Shown here: positions 52,027-59,319 of the stretch, in pieces
Numbering within the stretch: the stretch's first letter is position 1
Layout: each line of letters opens with the position of its first letter
From: an uncultured Christensenella sp.
Lineage (GTDB): Bacteria > Bacillota > Clostridia > Christensenellales > UBA3700
Assembly: GCA_949287655.1 (NCBI GenBank)
Contig: CASEHD010000005.1
Location: 29,128-93,127 of the forward strand
Reading direction: 5' to 3'
DNA length: 64,000 bases
The notes under the pieces: generated by a model
Database searches by the model: none
What the model was told of the DNA's origin: nothing
Seen by the model: the letters and a program-made list of their open reading frames with translations, nothing else
Made by a program: the position numbers and the translations under genes

Positions 52027-53274
52027 ATGAAATATACCGGCAGAAAATTCACAATATCGGTAGGTGCGATGCCGTTTGCGACTATAAGCAACACTCGTTC
52101 TCAATTCCGCGTGCTCGCCAATCTCGACAAAAAGGTCGACCCGGAAATCTTGCAAAAAGCAATCGACCTGGTCGTACCGCGTTTCCCGATGTACACCGTC
52201 ATCATAAGAAGAAGGTGGCACGGGCTGAGAACGCTTCAGGTCGCGGATATGAAGATAACCGCAGAGCCTTTCAACCCGCAGCGCGAACACTATCACAGAT
52301 ACGCCAAAAAGCCGCTTTTCAAAGTGATGTACGAGGACAATATGATATGCGTTGAGCTGTATCATATACTTTCGGACGGCAACGGCGGCGTCGCGTTCCT
52401 GAATTGCCTGCTCGCCTGCTATTTCACCCTGCTGGGCGAAAAAGTCGATATGACGAATATCCTCGACTGGCGCGACAAGGCGACCGACGAGGAGTTCGAG
52501 GACGGCTATCTGCGCTTTGCGGAAAACAAAAAGGGGAAGATAAACCACGCGAAAAGCCTTGGGCGCGGACAATTCAAACTCAAAGAAAAGGTGATAAAAG
52601 ACAGAGGCAACATATCGACGACCTACTCTTTCGACCTCGCGGCGCTCAAACCGGTGGCAAAATCGTACGGAGCGACTCTGCACGAATACCTCGCGGCGGC
52701 GCTTTGCGTAACGTTTTTAAGACTGAGGGACGAACGCGGCAGCAAAAAATGCATACGCCTGCAGATGCCGATAGATCTCAGAAAACGTTTCCCCACCTCC
52801 ACGCTGACCAACTTTGTCGCTACGACCCAGTTCGAAACTTTCGGCGGCGACAAAGCGCAACTGATAAAAAAGCTGCACGAACACTTTGAGATCGCTACGC
52901 ACGAGGATGAGCTCAAAGCATTTCTGAACGACGGAAAGAACCTGATGCACGGCGTGCTGGGATTCCTTCCCCGGTTTATCAGCGACTTCCTCGTAGACCT
53001 GGGCGACACTCTGCTGGGCGAAAGAATGAGCAACACCTCTTTCAGCAACCTGGGGCTGGTCAAAAACAACCTTGCGAAAAACGGCGTGATCGATTACGAA
53101 GTGATAGGCGGCAACCCTCTTTACGCGCCCTTCTACGTGACGGCGATAAGCTTTAACGGCATATGCAACGTGACTTTTTCAAGGCATATCGAATCTGACG
53201 TTTTTGAAAAATATTTTCTTGAAGAACTGGTAAAAGACGGCTTGGCGCCGACAAAGACGGTCGTCAGAAAATAA
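52027..53274 (+). CDS. Condensation-fold acyltransferase (AATase-like)
   Basis: 415 residues, CoA-dependent acyltransferase superfamily. YHILSDGNGG near residue 117 gives the HxxxDG active site of the condensation/chloramphenicol-acetyltransferase/alcohol-acetyltransferase fold. The C-terminal half has RLQMPIDLRKRFPTSTLTN, typical of the DFGWG-less members, and a helix-rich tail. No signal peptide, no carrier domain. Such stand-alone proteins may acylate lipids or alcohols; the substrate is unknown. ATG at 52027 follows AAAAGGAG. Confidence 0.7.
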   Translation: MKYTGRKFTISVGAMPFATISNTRSQFRVLANLDKKVDPEILQKAIDLVVPRFPMYTVIIRRRWHGLRTLQVADMKITAEPFNPQREHYHRYAKKPLFKVMYEDNMICVELYHILSDGNGGVAFLNCLLACYFTLLGEKVDMTNILDWRDKATDEEFEDGYLRFAENKKGKINHAKSLGRGQFKLKEKVIKDRGNISTTYSFDLAALKPVAKSYGATLHEYLAAALCVTFLRLRDERGSKKCIRLQMPIDLRKRFPTSTLTNFVATTQFETFGGDKAQLIKKLHEHFEIATHEDELKAFLNDGKNLMHGVLGFLPRFISDFLVDLGDTLLGERMSNTSFSNLGLVKNNLAKNGVIDYEVIGGNPLYAPFYVTAISFNGICNVTFSRHIESDVFEKYFLEELVKDGLAPTKTVVRK

Positions 53275-53436
53275 AACGGCAGCGCCGGAAGCAAACTCCC
53301 CGCAACGGTTTTTTAATACTGAAAAAACATAAATGCCGCAGTCGGAGGTTTTTCATATCTTTCTTTTTGCTTACGTGCTCAACCCTCAAAATAAGTTATG
53401 CTATCCGCGCGTAAAAACCGCGCAATGCCCGTCCGA

Positions 53437-53463
53437 TTAATAAAAGAGGAGCCTTGCGGCTCC
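53437..53463 (-). terminator. Terminator after the phosphoesterase gene
   Basis: On the minus strand GGAGCC-GCAA-GGCTCC (53463-53448) followed by TCTTTTATTAAT. Nothing else of note lies in 53275-53469. Confidence 0.8.
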
Positions 53464-53469
53464 GTCCTT

Positions 53470-54654
53470 TTAGTCTATCTTTATGTATTCGTGCGCGACC
53501 GTCCTGTGCTCCCCTATCGTGAACACGGTGCCGCCGTTGACGTCGTCGTCCGCATAACATCTGTCGCCCGTCTTCAGCGCGTAAGTCAGCCTTACGCCCT
53601 TGTATATCAGCGAATAATCGTTGACGTGGTCGTGTCCCGCAAACACGTACTTTGTGCCGCCTTCTTCAAGTATCGCGTCGAACATTCCGCTGTTTTTCTT
53701 GCTGCAGCAGACGTCCTCGCGCATCTCGCCGAAAAAGCCGTATTCTTCGCTCTTTCCCGACTCAAGATATTCGCAGTATGCGATATAATATTCCGGCAAC
53801 GCGATGTGTATGAACAATGCGGACTCGGGTGCGGGAGCGCCGACGCTCTCATTGTAAGCCGCCGCGCCGCGGACGCACCAACGGTACCACTCGACCTGCG
53901 CGGGCTTGATATAATCATAGTCATGCCCTATCTGTCTCATCACGAGTTCGCCGTTCTTGTCGTATTTCAGCTCAAAATCCTCGTCAAGTTCAGGATAATA
54001 CATCTTTTCGGATTCCGCAAGATCGTCAAAATCGGCGCCCGCCCCCGAATCCATCATTATCAGCGACTCGACTATCACGTCGCCTTCCATTATGTTTATC
54101 ACGTAGTTTCCTACGCCGCCGATGTTTCCCGGACCTTTTTTGAACAGGCAGTATTCCGACTCTTCGTACTTTTCGGCAGCAGCGTTCAGGTCGACGTTGC
54201 CTTCGCCGTCGTGGTTGCCGTTGACCGGCGCCCACGGGATCTTAAACGAGTCCATGAACTCTATCAGGTCTTCGATCGAATATTTGACGAACGGCGCCCA
54301 TATCTGATCGCCCGTAAGCGTAATGAGATCGGGCTCTATGCGCCTTACAAGCTCCGTGATCGTCTCTTCGGTATATTTCCGCTGCCCTATATCAAGAAAG
54401 TCGTTGTATTGAATATCTGTGAGATTGAGTATTATAAAATCTTCTCCCGGAGTCTTCTGCAAGGTAAAGGTGTTCTTTATATCGTATTCCATATTCTCCT
54501 CCCAGACCTCGGCGCTCGGCGTACCCTTTACCGAACTCAACGCAAAAGCCGCCGCGAACGCGCCGACGACTGCAACGATCACCAGCAGTATCGTTATAAG
54601 GATAATCAGCCCTTTATTCTTTTTTCTGTGTACTTTTTTCACGCTGTCCGACAT
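53470..54654 (-). CDS. Membrane-anchored metallophosphoesterase
   Basis: 394 residues, calcineurin-like. One N-terminal membrane helix (about residues 15-38) after a basic cytoplasmic stub (KKVHRKKNKG) places the enzyme outside the membrane. Metal-binding motifs in order: LTDIQ, LTGDQ, NGNHDG, the later ALPEYY replacing the usual GHxP, and FAGHDHVND. The substrate (nucleotide, phosphoester of cell wall or lipid) is unknown. It is related to purple-acid-type phosphodiesterases by the GDxx/GNHD pattern. Upstream 54655-54896 holds only the tRNA-Val promoter. Confidence 0.85.
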   Translation of the reverse strand: MSDSVKKVHRKKNKGLIILITILLVIVAVVGAFAAAFALSSVKGTPSAEVWEENMEYDIKNTFTLQKTPGEDFIILNLTDIQYNDFLDIGQRKYTEETITELVRRIEPDLITLTGDQIWAPFVKYSIEDLIEFMDSFKIPWAPVNGNHDGEGNVDLNAAAEKYEESEYCLFKKGPGNIGGVGNYVINIMEGDVIVESLIMMDSGAGADFDDLAESEKMYYPELDEDFELKYDKNGELVMRQIGHDYDYIKPAQVEWYRWCVRGAAAYNESVGAPAPESALFIHIALPEYYIAYCEYLESGKSEEYGFFGEMREDVCCSKKNSGMFDAILEEGGTKYVFAGHDHVNDYSLIYKGVRLTYALKTGDRCYADDDVNGGTVFTIGEHRTVAHEYIKID

Positions 54655-54852
54655 AAGCTTTTCTCCTTTTCCTCAGTTAAAAGAATTCTTCGCGGCGTGA
54701 CGCCCGTCCGCCACCTCTTCTATTTACCGTTATATTTTAACACAAACCGCCTCTTGTTTTCAATAGCATTTAAATTTTTCAACCATACTCGCACTTTTTT
54801 CGACCTTTATCCGGCACTTATCAATATTTTTTACGCAACCCCTTCAAAATCC

Positions 54853-54882
54853 TTGCCAATCGCAACTTTGTTGTGCTATAAT
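54853..54882 (+). promoter_or_regulatory. Promoter of tRNA-Val
   Basis: TTGCCA (54853-54858), 18 bases, TATAAT (54877-54882), TGC before the -10. Confidence 0.75.
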
Positions 54883-54896
54883 CGCCTTACTCGCGT

Positions 54897-54973
54897 GGAG
54901 GCATAGCCCAGTTGGTTAGAGCGCATGCTTGACATGCATGAGGTCACAGGTTCAAGTCCTGTTGTCTCCACCA
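54897..54973 (+). tRNA. tRNA-Val (anticodon GAC)
   Basis: Acceptor GGAGGCA (54897-54903) pairs with TGTCTCC (54963-54969). The anticodon stem CATGC/GCATG encloses loop TTGACAT, anticodon GAC. GGTTCAAGTCC forms the T arm and CCA is encoded. Marks the left border of the AT-rich restriction island. Confidence 0.95.
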
Positions 54974-54976
54974 ATC

Positions 54977-55016
54977 GTAACCAAAATTGAACAAGTCAAT
55001 TTTGGTTACTTTTTTA
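54977..55016 (+). terminator. Terminator after tRNA-Val
   Basis: Perfect 14-bp stem GTAACCAAAATTGA (54977-54990)/TCAATTTTGGTTAC (54996-55009) followed by a T-run. Confidence 0.93.
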
Positions 55017-55031
55017 TTGCCCGTTTTGCGG

Positions 55032-55178
55032 TCAATGAGACGCTATGGCTAAATATTTCTTTTGCAGGTTTTGCCGTCTGCGCCACACCGTTGTGTTGTC
55101 AACGCCCAAATTGCGCGCTATACTGCAATAGACCTTCGAGGTAACAGTCAAACATTCATTCGACATCCCATAAAACAT
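55032..55178 (-). CDS. Small HTH protein or remnant
   Basis: 48 residues. It contains a helix-turn-helix: YCSIARNLGVDNTTVWRRRQ fits the sigma-region-4/resolvase-like pattern (IAxxLGVxxxTVxR). No good ribosome site is visible and the frame is open a little further upstream, so it may be the tail of a lost recombinase or regulator. It lies just past the tRNA-Val, where an integrase would be expected. Confidence 0.4.
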   Translation of the reverse strand: MFYGMSNECLTVTSKVYCSIARNLGVDNTTVWRRRQNLQKKYLAIASH

Positions 55179-55296
55179 GGGCAGAATTTTCGCCCCTATA
55201 ATTACATTTAATCCTTAGTGGAACTCCATTTCAAGATTGCTGAAGTTTCTATGGTTCTTATATGTATTTTCTGAACATATATTTTTTCACTCCCCC

Positions 55297-55791
55297 CTAA
55301 ACTCTATCCCCGTATGGGAGTGATTTCATATATTTTTCCATAAAATTGAAGTCAGGTTTTCCTTGATATGCCGGCAATTTTATGACCGTAGCACGCATGT
55401 TCTCAAGCACCCATTTCCGTCCATATGAATAGCGATATTTTTCTTGTCTCAACACTGTGCAAATGAACAATGCTACGTATTTATTGAACTCATATCCGTT
55501 TTCTTTTTTAAAATACAATACATTCACATCATCTGTTGCCCAAAACGGCTTTGGCTGATAAAACGCTTCGCCCACCGATCCGTTATAACTTAAAGAGATA
55601 GCATTTCCTTCATGTATTGCTTCTTGTCCGATATAATTTGCTACGCCGTTATTCGAATCGATTGCGCCAATGTATGGTGTGTTTCCTTCGATTTGATCAT
55701 CCGAAGTAAGACGTTTTCCTTTTTTAACTTCGAACAAATCCCCCAACTGAAACTCTTTCCAAGAATTAAAGCCATGAGTAAGTAATACGTA
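55297..55791 (-). pseudogene. Specificity (S) subunit, C-terminal half, out of frame
   Basis: 165 codons that continue the S subunit of 55641-56282 in another frame. They start right at the G-run and hold the second target-recognition domain: SWKEFQLGDLFEVKKGKRL, GNTPYIGAIDSNNGVA, GEAFYQP, ATDDVNVLYF, VIKLPAYQG, DFNFMEKYMKSL. Almost every motif recurs in the N-terminal half, as in S subunits with two related domains. With 11 (or 8) instead of 10 G the two halves would join into one protein of 328 (327) residues. Confidence 0.8.
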
Positions 55792-56282
55792 CCCCCCCCC
55801 CGGTTAGCCGTGGCTAACGGCTTGTAATTTAGCGACTTAATATACTGCTCCATAAAATCCCAATCCGGCGTGTCGTCATCTTTCGCGGGTAATTTTATAA
55901 CAATTTCCTTGCTGTCACCAACTCGACATTGCCGACCATATCCCCACTTATAATTTTCATTAAAATTTATTATTGTGACAATAAATAGGGCTATTTTTTC
56001 GTTTAAATTGAATTTTGGGTAAAATATATTGACATCACTTGTAGCACAAAAATCATCTGGTTGATAAAATGCTGTGCAACCAACTTTTCCTGTGACAATG
56101 CAATTACCTCGAAAATCGGCAACTAAATCTATTTTTTGAGCTACTCCGTTATTTTCATTTGAAGCAGAAATATAAGGGGTATTGCCAATATCATATTCGT
56201 TGGGATAATGATATTTACCAGCCACTATATCAAAATAGTCTGCAAGTAAAAATTCTTTCCAATTTTCCGTTTTAAGCTTCAT
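55641..56282 (-). CDS. Specificity (S) subunit, N-terminal half, phase-variable
   Basis: 213 residues as read. Residues 1 to about 160 are one target-recognition domain: WKEFLLADYFDIVAGKYHY, GNTPYISASNENNGVA, GKVGCTAFYQPDDF, ATSDVNIFYP, EIVIKLPA, DWDFMEQYIKSLNY. After KPLATANRGGG the frame passes through a run of ten G and the last 50 residues are out-of-frame sequence. It would direct DNA recognition for the adjoining nuclease-methylase, as in BcgI-type systems. The ATG overlaps the end of the methylase gene by 11 bases. Confidence 0.8.
   Translation of the reverse strand: MKLKTENWKEFLLADYFDIVAGKYHYPNEYDIGNTPYISASNENNGVAQKIDLVADFRGNCIVTGKVGCTAFYQPDDFCATSDVNIFYPKFNLNEKIALFIVTIINFNENYKWGYGRQCRVGDSKEIVIKLPAKDDDTPDWDFMEQYIKSLNYKPLATANRGGGTYYLLMALILGKSFSWGICSKLKKENVLLRMIKSKETHHTLAQSIRITA
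55792..55801. repeat. Homopolymeric C(10)/G(10) tract in the S gene
   Basis: Ten C on the plus strand (ten G in the coding strand) sit exactly at the boundary of the two recognition domains. Such tracts gain or lose bases by polymerase slippage and switch genes on and off. Sequencing or assembly error is an alternative. Confidence 0.85.
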
Positions 56283-56661
56283 AAATATGCCCTTCCTTTA
56301 CAAGATAAGCAAGATAATCATTGATCGTCTGCTGAAAATCTCGCTCAGTAAGTTTTGAATAATCCGTCTTCATATAAGCTTCGCACAGCCATTCATCATC
56401 GCCGTCAACTTTGTGCGTCGCCGATAAACCGTCGACAGATTGTCTGTTGCGATAAAGTTCGATCCAATCTTTCTCGATTTCCACCCACTTGCTCTTGCCG
56501 GTGTTAGCATCGACCTGTTCCACGCGTCCGAGATTCTTCTTTTTCTTAAATCCGTCTTCTTTGTAATAGCCAAAGTAAGTATCAGGATTTGAAACATCGC
56601 TATGTTTCGTGCCTATCTTAAACACCATACAACATGCGGAAGCGCTGGCTCCGGGATGTGT
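56272..56661 (-). pseudogene. Restriction-methylase C-terminus, out of frame
   Basis: 130 codons that complete the methylase of 56618-58051 in a different frame. They begin THPGASASACCMVFKIG, which corresponds to the HPGAS...MVF strand following motif IV in N6-methylases of the BcgI/HsdM kind, and end ...YLVKEGHIYEA. The stretch expected before HPGAS (about a dozen residues) is missing. Confidence 0.7.
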
Positions 56662-58051
56662 TTTCTTCCAGTATTTCCTTTTTAAGTCGAGCGATCTCGC
56701 CGCTTGTCCCTATTGCACAAGCAACAGGCAGCAAAACCGCCAATTTTGCATGGAGATTGATCGAATTAAGCGTATCCGCTATATACTTGACAAAATACAA
56801 TCCTTTTGAAGGATCTTCCTTTTTATCTTTTGCCCAAGTATCGACATAGCTTTTAGGCAAATGAATACGCTGTCCGTTATATGGAGGGTTCATCAAGATT
56901 ACATTTGGCTTTGCTTCTTTTATCAAATCAGCAAAATCAAAACAACTGCCCCGTCTTATGTTTGAATTGCCATCTGAGTGTATCAGCATATTCGTAGTAG
57001 CAAGACCATATATGTTTTCATCATACTCGATCCCGAATATTTGTCGTTTTTTAACGTTTTCCTGCTCTGCCGCCGTAGCACAGTCGTCCAACGCTTGTGT
57101 CATTGCGCGCACTAAAAACGAACCGCTACCGCAGCAAGGATCGAGCACTATGGAATGTTTGTTTACTCCGGTTATTTTCGCCATAAAATCCGTGATGTGA
57201 TCCGGCGTAAAGGCTTGATTTTTATCCGATTTTCCGACGTATTTATTGAAGGTTACAAAAAACAGATTAAGAAGATCTTGTCCGGAAGTGCTCTTGTCGT
57301 TAATAAAAGGCAATATGTTATCTTCAATAAATTTCAGGATTTCTCTGAATGCGGATATGCTTAATTGCTTTATGTACTGATTCTCAAGAACGTTGTTGTT
57401 CAACAATACGACCTTCGCTGCCTTGTTTATATCTGAAATTAACAAGTCCTCTAAAACTTCCCTTATGCGCACTCTGATTTGTGCCGTTGACAATGTTTGA
57501 TTCGCATAATCCAAACCTTTTTTCAATGCAAGAAGGCACGTCCCTACAAACTGACTCCTTAATTTTTCGGGAACACTATGGCGGTGCAATAACTCATTGA
57601 GTTTATATGTGTTTTGCATCACCTTTTCCTTGTCATTTATTTTAGGAGTATAAAAATCCACATACTCATCCATTGTGCGAAGCGCAGTTTCTTTTGGCAT
57701 CAGATCACTGTCGGACACAACGCCTCTCCACACTTTGATATTATCGTTTATTGTGTTGGCAAGAATGGCAACTGTTTTGTTGCCGGTAAGCGCCTTTTCA
57801 TATTCAACATATGCGGATAACTGTTCTTCATCTGCCACAGTAAAATTTTGCTTCGTTTCTATCAGCACGGTAACATTATCTTTTACAAAGCGAATGTCAA
57901 GCTTTTCAAAAGATCTCTTCGCTTTATTTCTAATAGGATTGAAAGGTAACGCCGCCGCGCTAAATCCCTTAGGATAGCTGAACTCGTCATTTTCAATGTT
58001 GCTTGTAAGATATTTTCTTCCAACTGTTGAAATTATATCTGCTCTTATCAC
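56618..58051 (-). CDS. BcgI-like nuclease-N6-methylase subunit, frameshifted
   Basis: 477 residues as read. The N-terminal 150 residues carry a PD-(D/E)xK-like nuclease (DIRFVKDNVTVLIETKQNF; ExK in LIETKQ). A helical linker (about 150-285) leads to the methylase: QAFTPDHITDFM, SAM motif I VLDPCCGSGSFLV, and catalytic motif IV LMNPPYNGQ. The fused layout plus a separate S gene is that of BcgI-type (IIB) enzymes. The frame ends early at RMLYGV after EILEENT, while the true C-terminus lies in the next frame, so the enzyme is probably inactive unless read by frameshifting. A GTG at 58051 with AGGAGG nine bases upstream is the likeliest start. Confidence 0.8.
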   Translation of the reverse strand: MIRADIISTVGRKYLTSNIENDEFSYPKGFSAAALPFNPIRNKAKRSFEKLDIRFVKDNVTVLIETKQNFTVADEEQLSAYVEYEKALTGNKTVAILANTINDNIKVWRGVVSDSDLMPKETALRTMDEYVDFYTPKINDKEKVMQNTYKLNELLHRHSVPEKLRSQFVGTCLLALKKGLDYANQTLSTAQIRVRIREVLEDLLISDINKAAKVVLLNNNVLENQYIKQLSISAFREILKFIEDNILPFINDKSTSGQDLLNLFFVTFNKYVGKSDKNQAFTPDHITDFMAKITGVNKHSIVLDPCCGSGSFLVRAMTQALDDCATAAEQENVKKRQIFGIEYDENIYGLATTNMLIHSDGNSNIRRGSCFDFADLIKEAKPNVILMNPPYNGQRIHLPKSYVDTWAKDKKEDPSKGLYFVKYIADTLNSINLHAKLAVLLPVACAIGTSGEIARLKKEILEENTSRSQRFRMLYGV

Positions 58052-58065
58052 TTGAACATCCCTCC

Positions 58066-58257
58066 TCACTCTTCAAATTTGATACCTTTACTCTCGCAAA
58101 AAGCATAGAACTTGCCCTGCGATACGATTTGCGGCTCGCGGTTTTCTCTTTCCCAGCGGCATATCGTCGCATACGAAACGCCTAATTCTTTCGCAAGCGC
58201 TTCTTGCGTGAGCAATAATTTCATCCTTGCATACTTCACTTTCTCAGAAAATTTCAT
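58066..58257 (-). CDS. XRE-family HTH regulator
   Basis: 63 residues, a single HTH_3 domain: SEKVKYARMKLLLTQEALAK then ELGVSYATICRWERENREP. The size fits a controller (C) protein of a restriction-modification system. ATG at 58257 has GAGGGT six bases upstream. It lies eight bases after the KilA-N gene and directly before the nuclease-methylase. Confidence 0.88.
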   Translation of the reverse strand: MKFSEKVKYARMKLLLTQEALAKELGVSYATICRWERENREPQIVSQGKFYAFCESKGIKFEE

Positions 58258-58265
58258 TATAACCC

Positions 58266-59090
58266 TCACTCTTCGCCGTTATCGTCAAGCAACCTCGACC
58301 GCTCTTCCGCCAAAATTTTCATTTGGCGAATTGCTGCCCTGTTCAGTTCTACAAGTCGTTCAGGTTGACTGACTCCTTGTTCGATTAAATATGCGTTCAA
58401 ATTTTCAAGATTGGAAAGACAAATAAGCTGCGACACTTCGGCATAGTCGCGAATATTTCCTTTTTTGTCGGGATTTTTGTCGCGCCACTCCTTTGCCGTC
58501 ATCCCAAACAGTGCAACGTTGAGCACATCGGCTTCGCTCGCATAAACAAATGTCGCCTGCTCTTTGGATATTTCACGCGGAATGATGATGTTATCTTTGA
58601 TTGCGTCCGTATGTATCCGATAATTTATCTTGGCAAGTTCGCGCTTGACAGACCAATCAAGCTGCTTCTGTTCTTCCGCTTTCAGACGTTGGAATTCTTT
58701 AATGATATAAAGATTGATCTCCGGCGATATCCATGAAGCGAATTGAAGAGCGATATCTTTGTGAGCGTAAGTGCCGCTGTTGTATTTACCGGCCTTGGAG
58801 ACAATGCCTATCGCGTTGACGCCTTCTATCCATTTTTTAGGCGTCATGGTAAAATAATTGTGCCCGGCTTCGCTTCTAAACGTATCGAATTCGACACGGT
58901 TAAAACTCGGATTGTTCAACTGCTCCCATAGTCCCAAATACTGTATCGTGTCTATCCTGCGCATCCAATTCTGGATGACGAATCGAGGCTCTTCGGAATT
59001 CTTATATCTCGCAATGTCCGTTAAAGAAAAGTAATCGTCCTTATTGATGTGTATCGCCTGATCAAGCACCGTAATTTCCTTGTTTTTCAT
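58266..59090 (-). CDS. KilA-N domain protein
   Basis: 274 residues. The KilA-N fold covers about residues 20-120: YFSLTDIARYKNSEEPRFVI then NWMRRIDTIQYLGLWE, FTMTPKKWIE, TYAHKDIALQFASWISPEI. The C-terminal half (about 130-274) is helical. KilA-N proteins are DNA-binding and typical of phages and mobile islands. First gene of the restriction operon, behind promoter 59122-59150. Confidence 0.88.
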   Translation of the reverse strand: MKNKEITVLDQAIHINKDDYFSLTDIARYKNSEEPRFVIQNWMRRIDTIQYLGLWEQLNNPSFNRVEFDTFRSEAGHNYFTMTPKKWIEGVNAIGIVSKAGKYNSGTYAHKDIALQFASWISPEINLYIIKEFQRLKAEEQKQLDWSVKRELAKINYRIHTDAIKDNIIIPREISKEQATFVYASEADVLNVALFGMTAKEWRDKNPDKKGNIRDYAEVSQLICLSNLENLNAYLIEQGVSQPERLVELNRAAIRQMKILAEERSRLLDDNGEE

Positions 59091-59121
59091 CCCCCTGCGG
59101 CCTCTCGATGTCTTTTGATTT

Positions 59122-59150
59122 ATTTTAACATATTTTGACAGGATAATCAA
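59122..59150 (-). promoter_or_regulatory. Promoter of the KilA-N/restriction operon
   Basis: On the minus strand TTGATT (59150-59145), 17 bases, TAAAAT (59127-59122). Confidence 0.6.
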
Positions 59151-59263
59151 GAGAAAAGAAGCCGTATCCCAATTCGTCGATAAAACTTGAATCATAGCAA
59201 CCAAACAAGGCTAATTTATAGTGTCCATAAAAATACATCACCGTTTTCACTTCAAGTGCGACA

Positions 59264-59297
59264 GAGGCGGAACGCAGGTACGTCTGCGCTCCGCCTC
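59264..59297 (-). terminator. Hairpin after the giant lipoprotein gene
   Basis: GAGGCGGA and CGCAG (59264-59277) pair with CTGCG and TCCGCCTC (59284-59297) with one mismatch. It is 23 bases after the stop on the minus strand; no T-run follows, so it may be Rho-assisted or only stabilising. Confidence 0.55.
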
Positions 59298-59319
59298 GCA
59301 TGTGCGTTTTGTTCGATCG

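Noticed and set aside
53398..54906. Plus-strand frame of about 500 codons opposite the phosphoesterase
   Set aside because: Runs through a terminator and into the tRNA-Val promoter and gene; phosphoesterase motifs are on the other strand.
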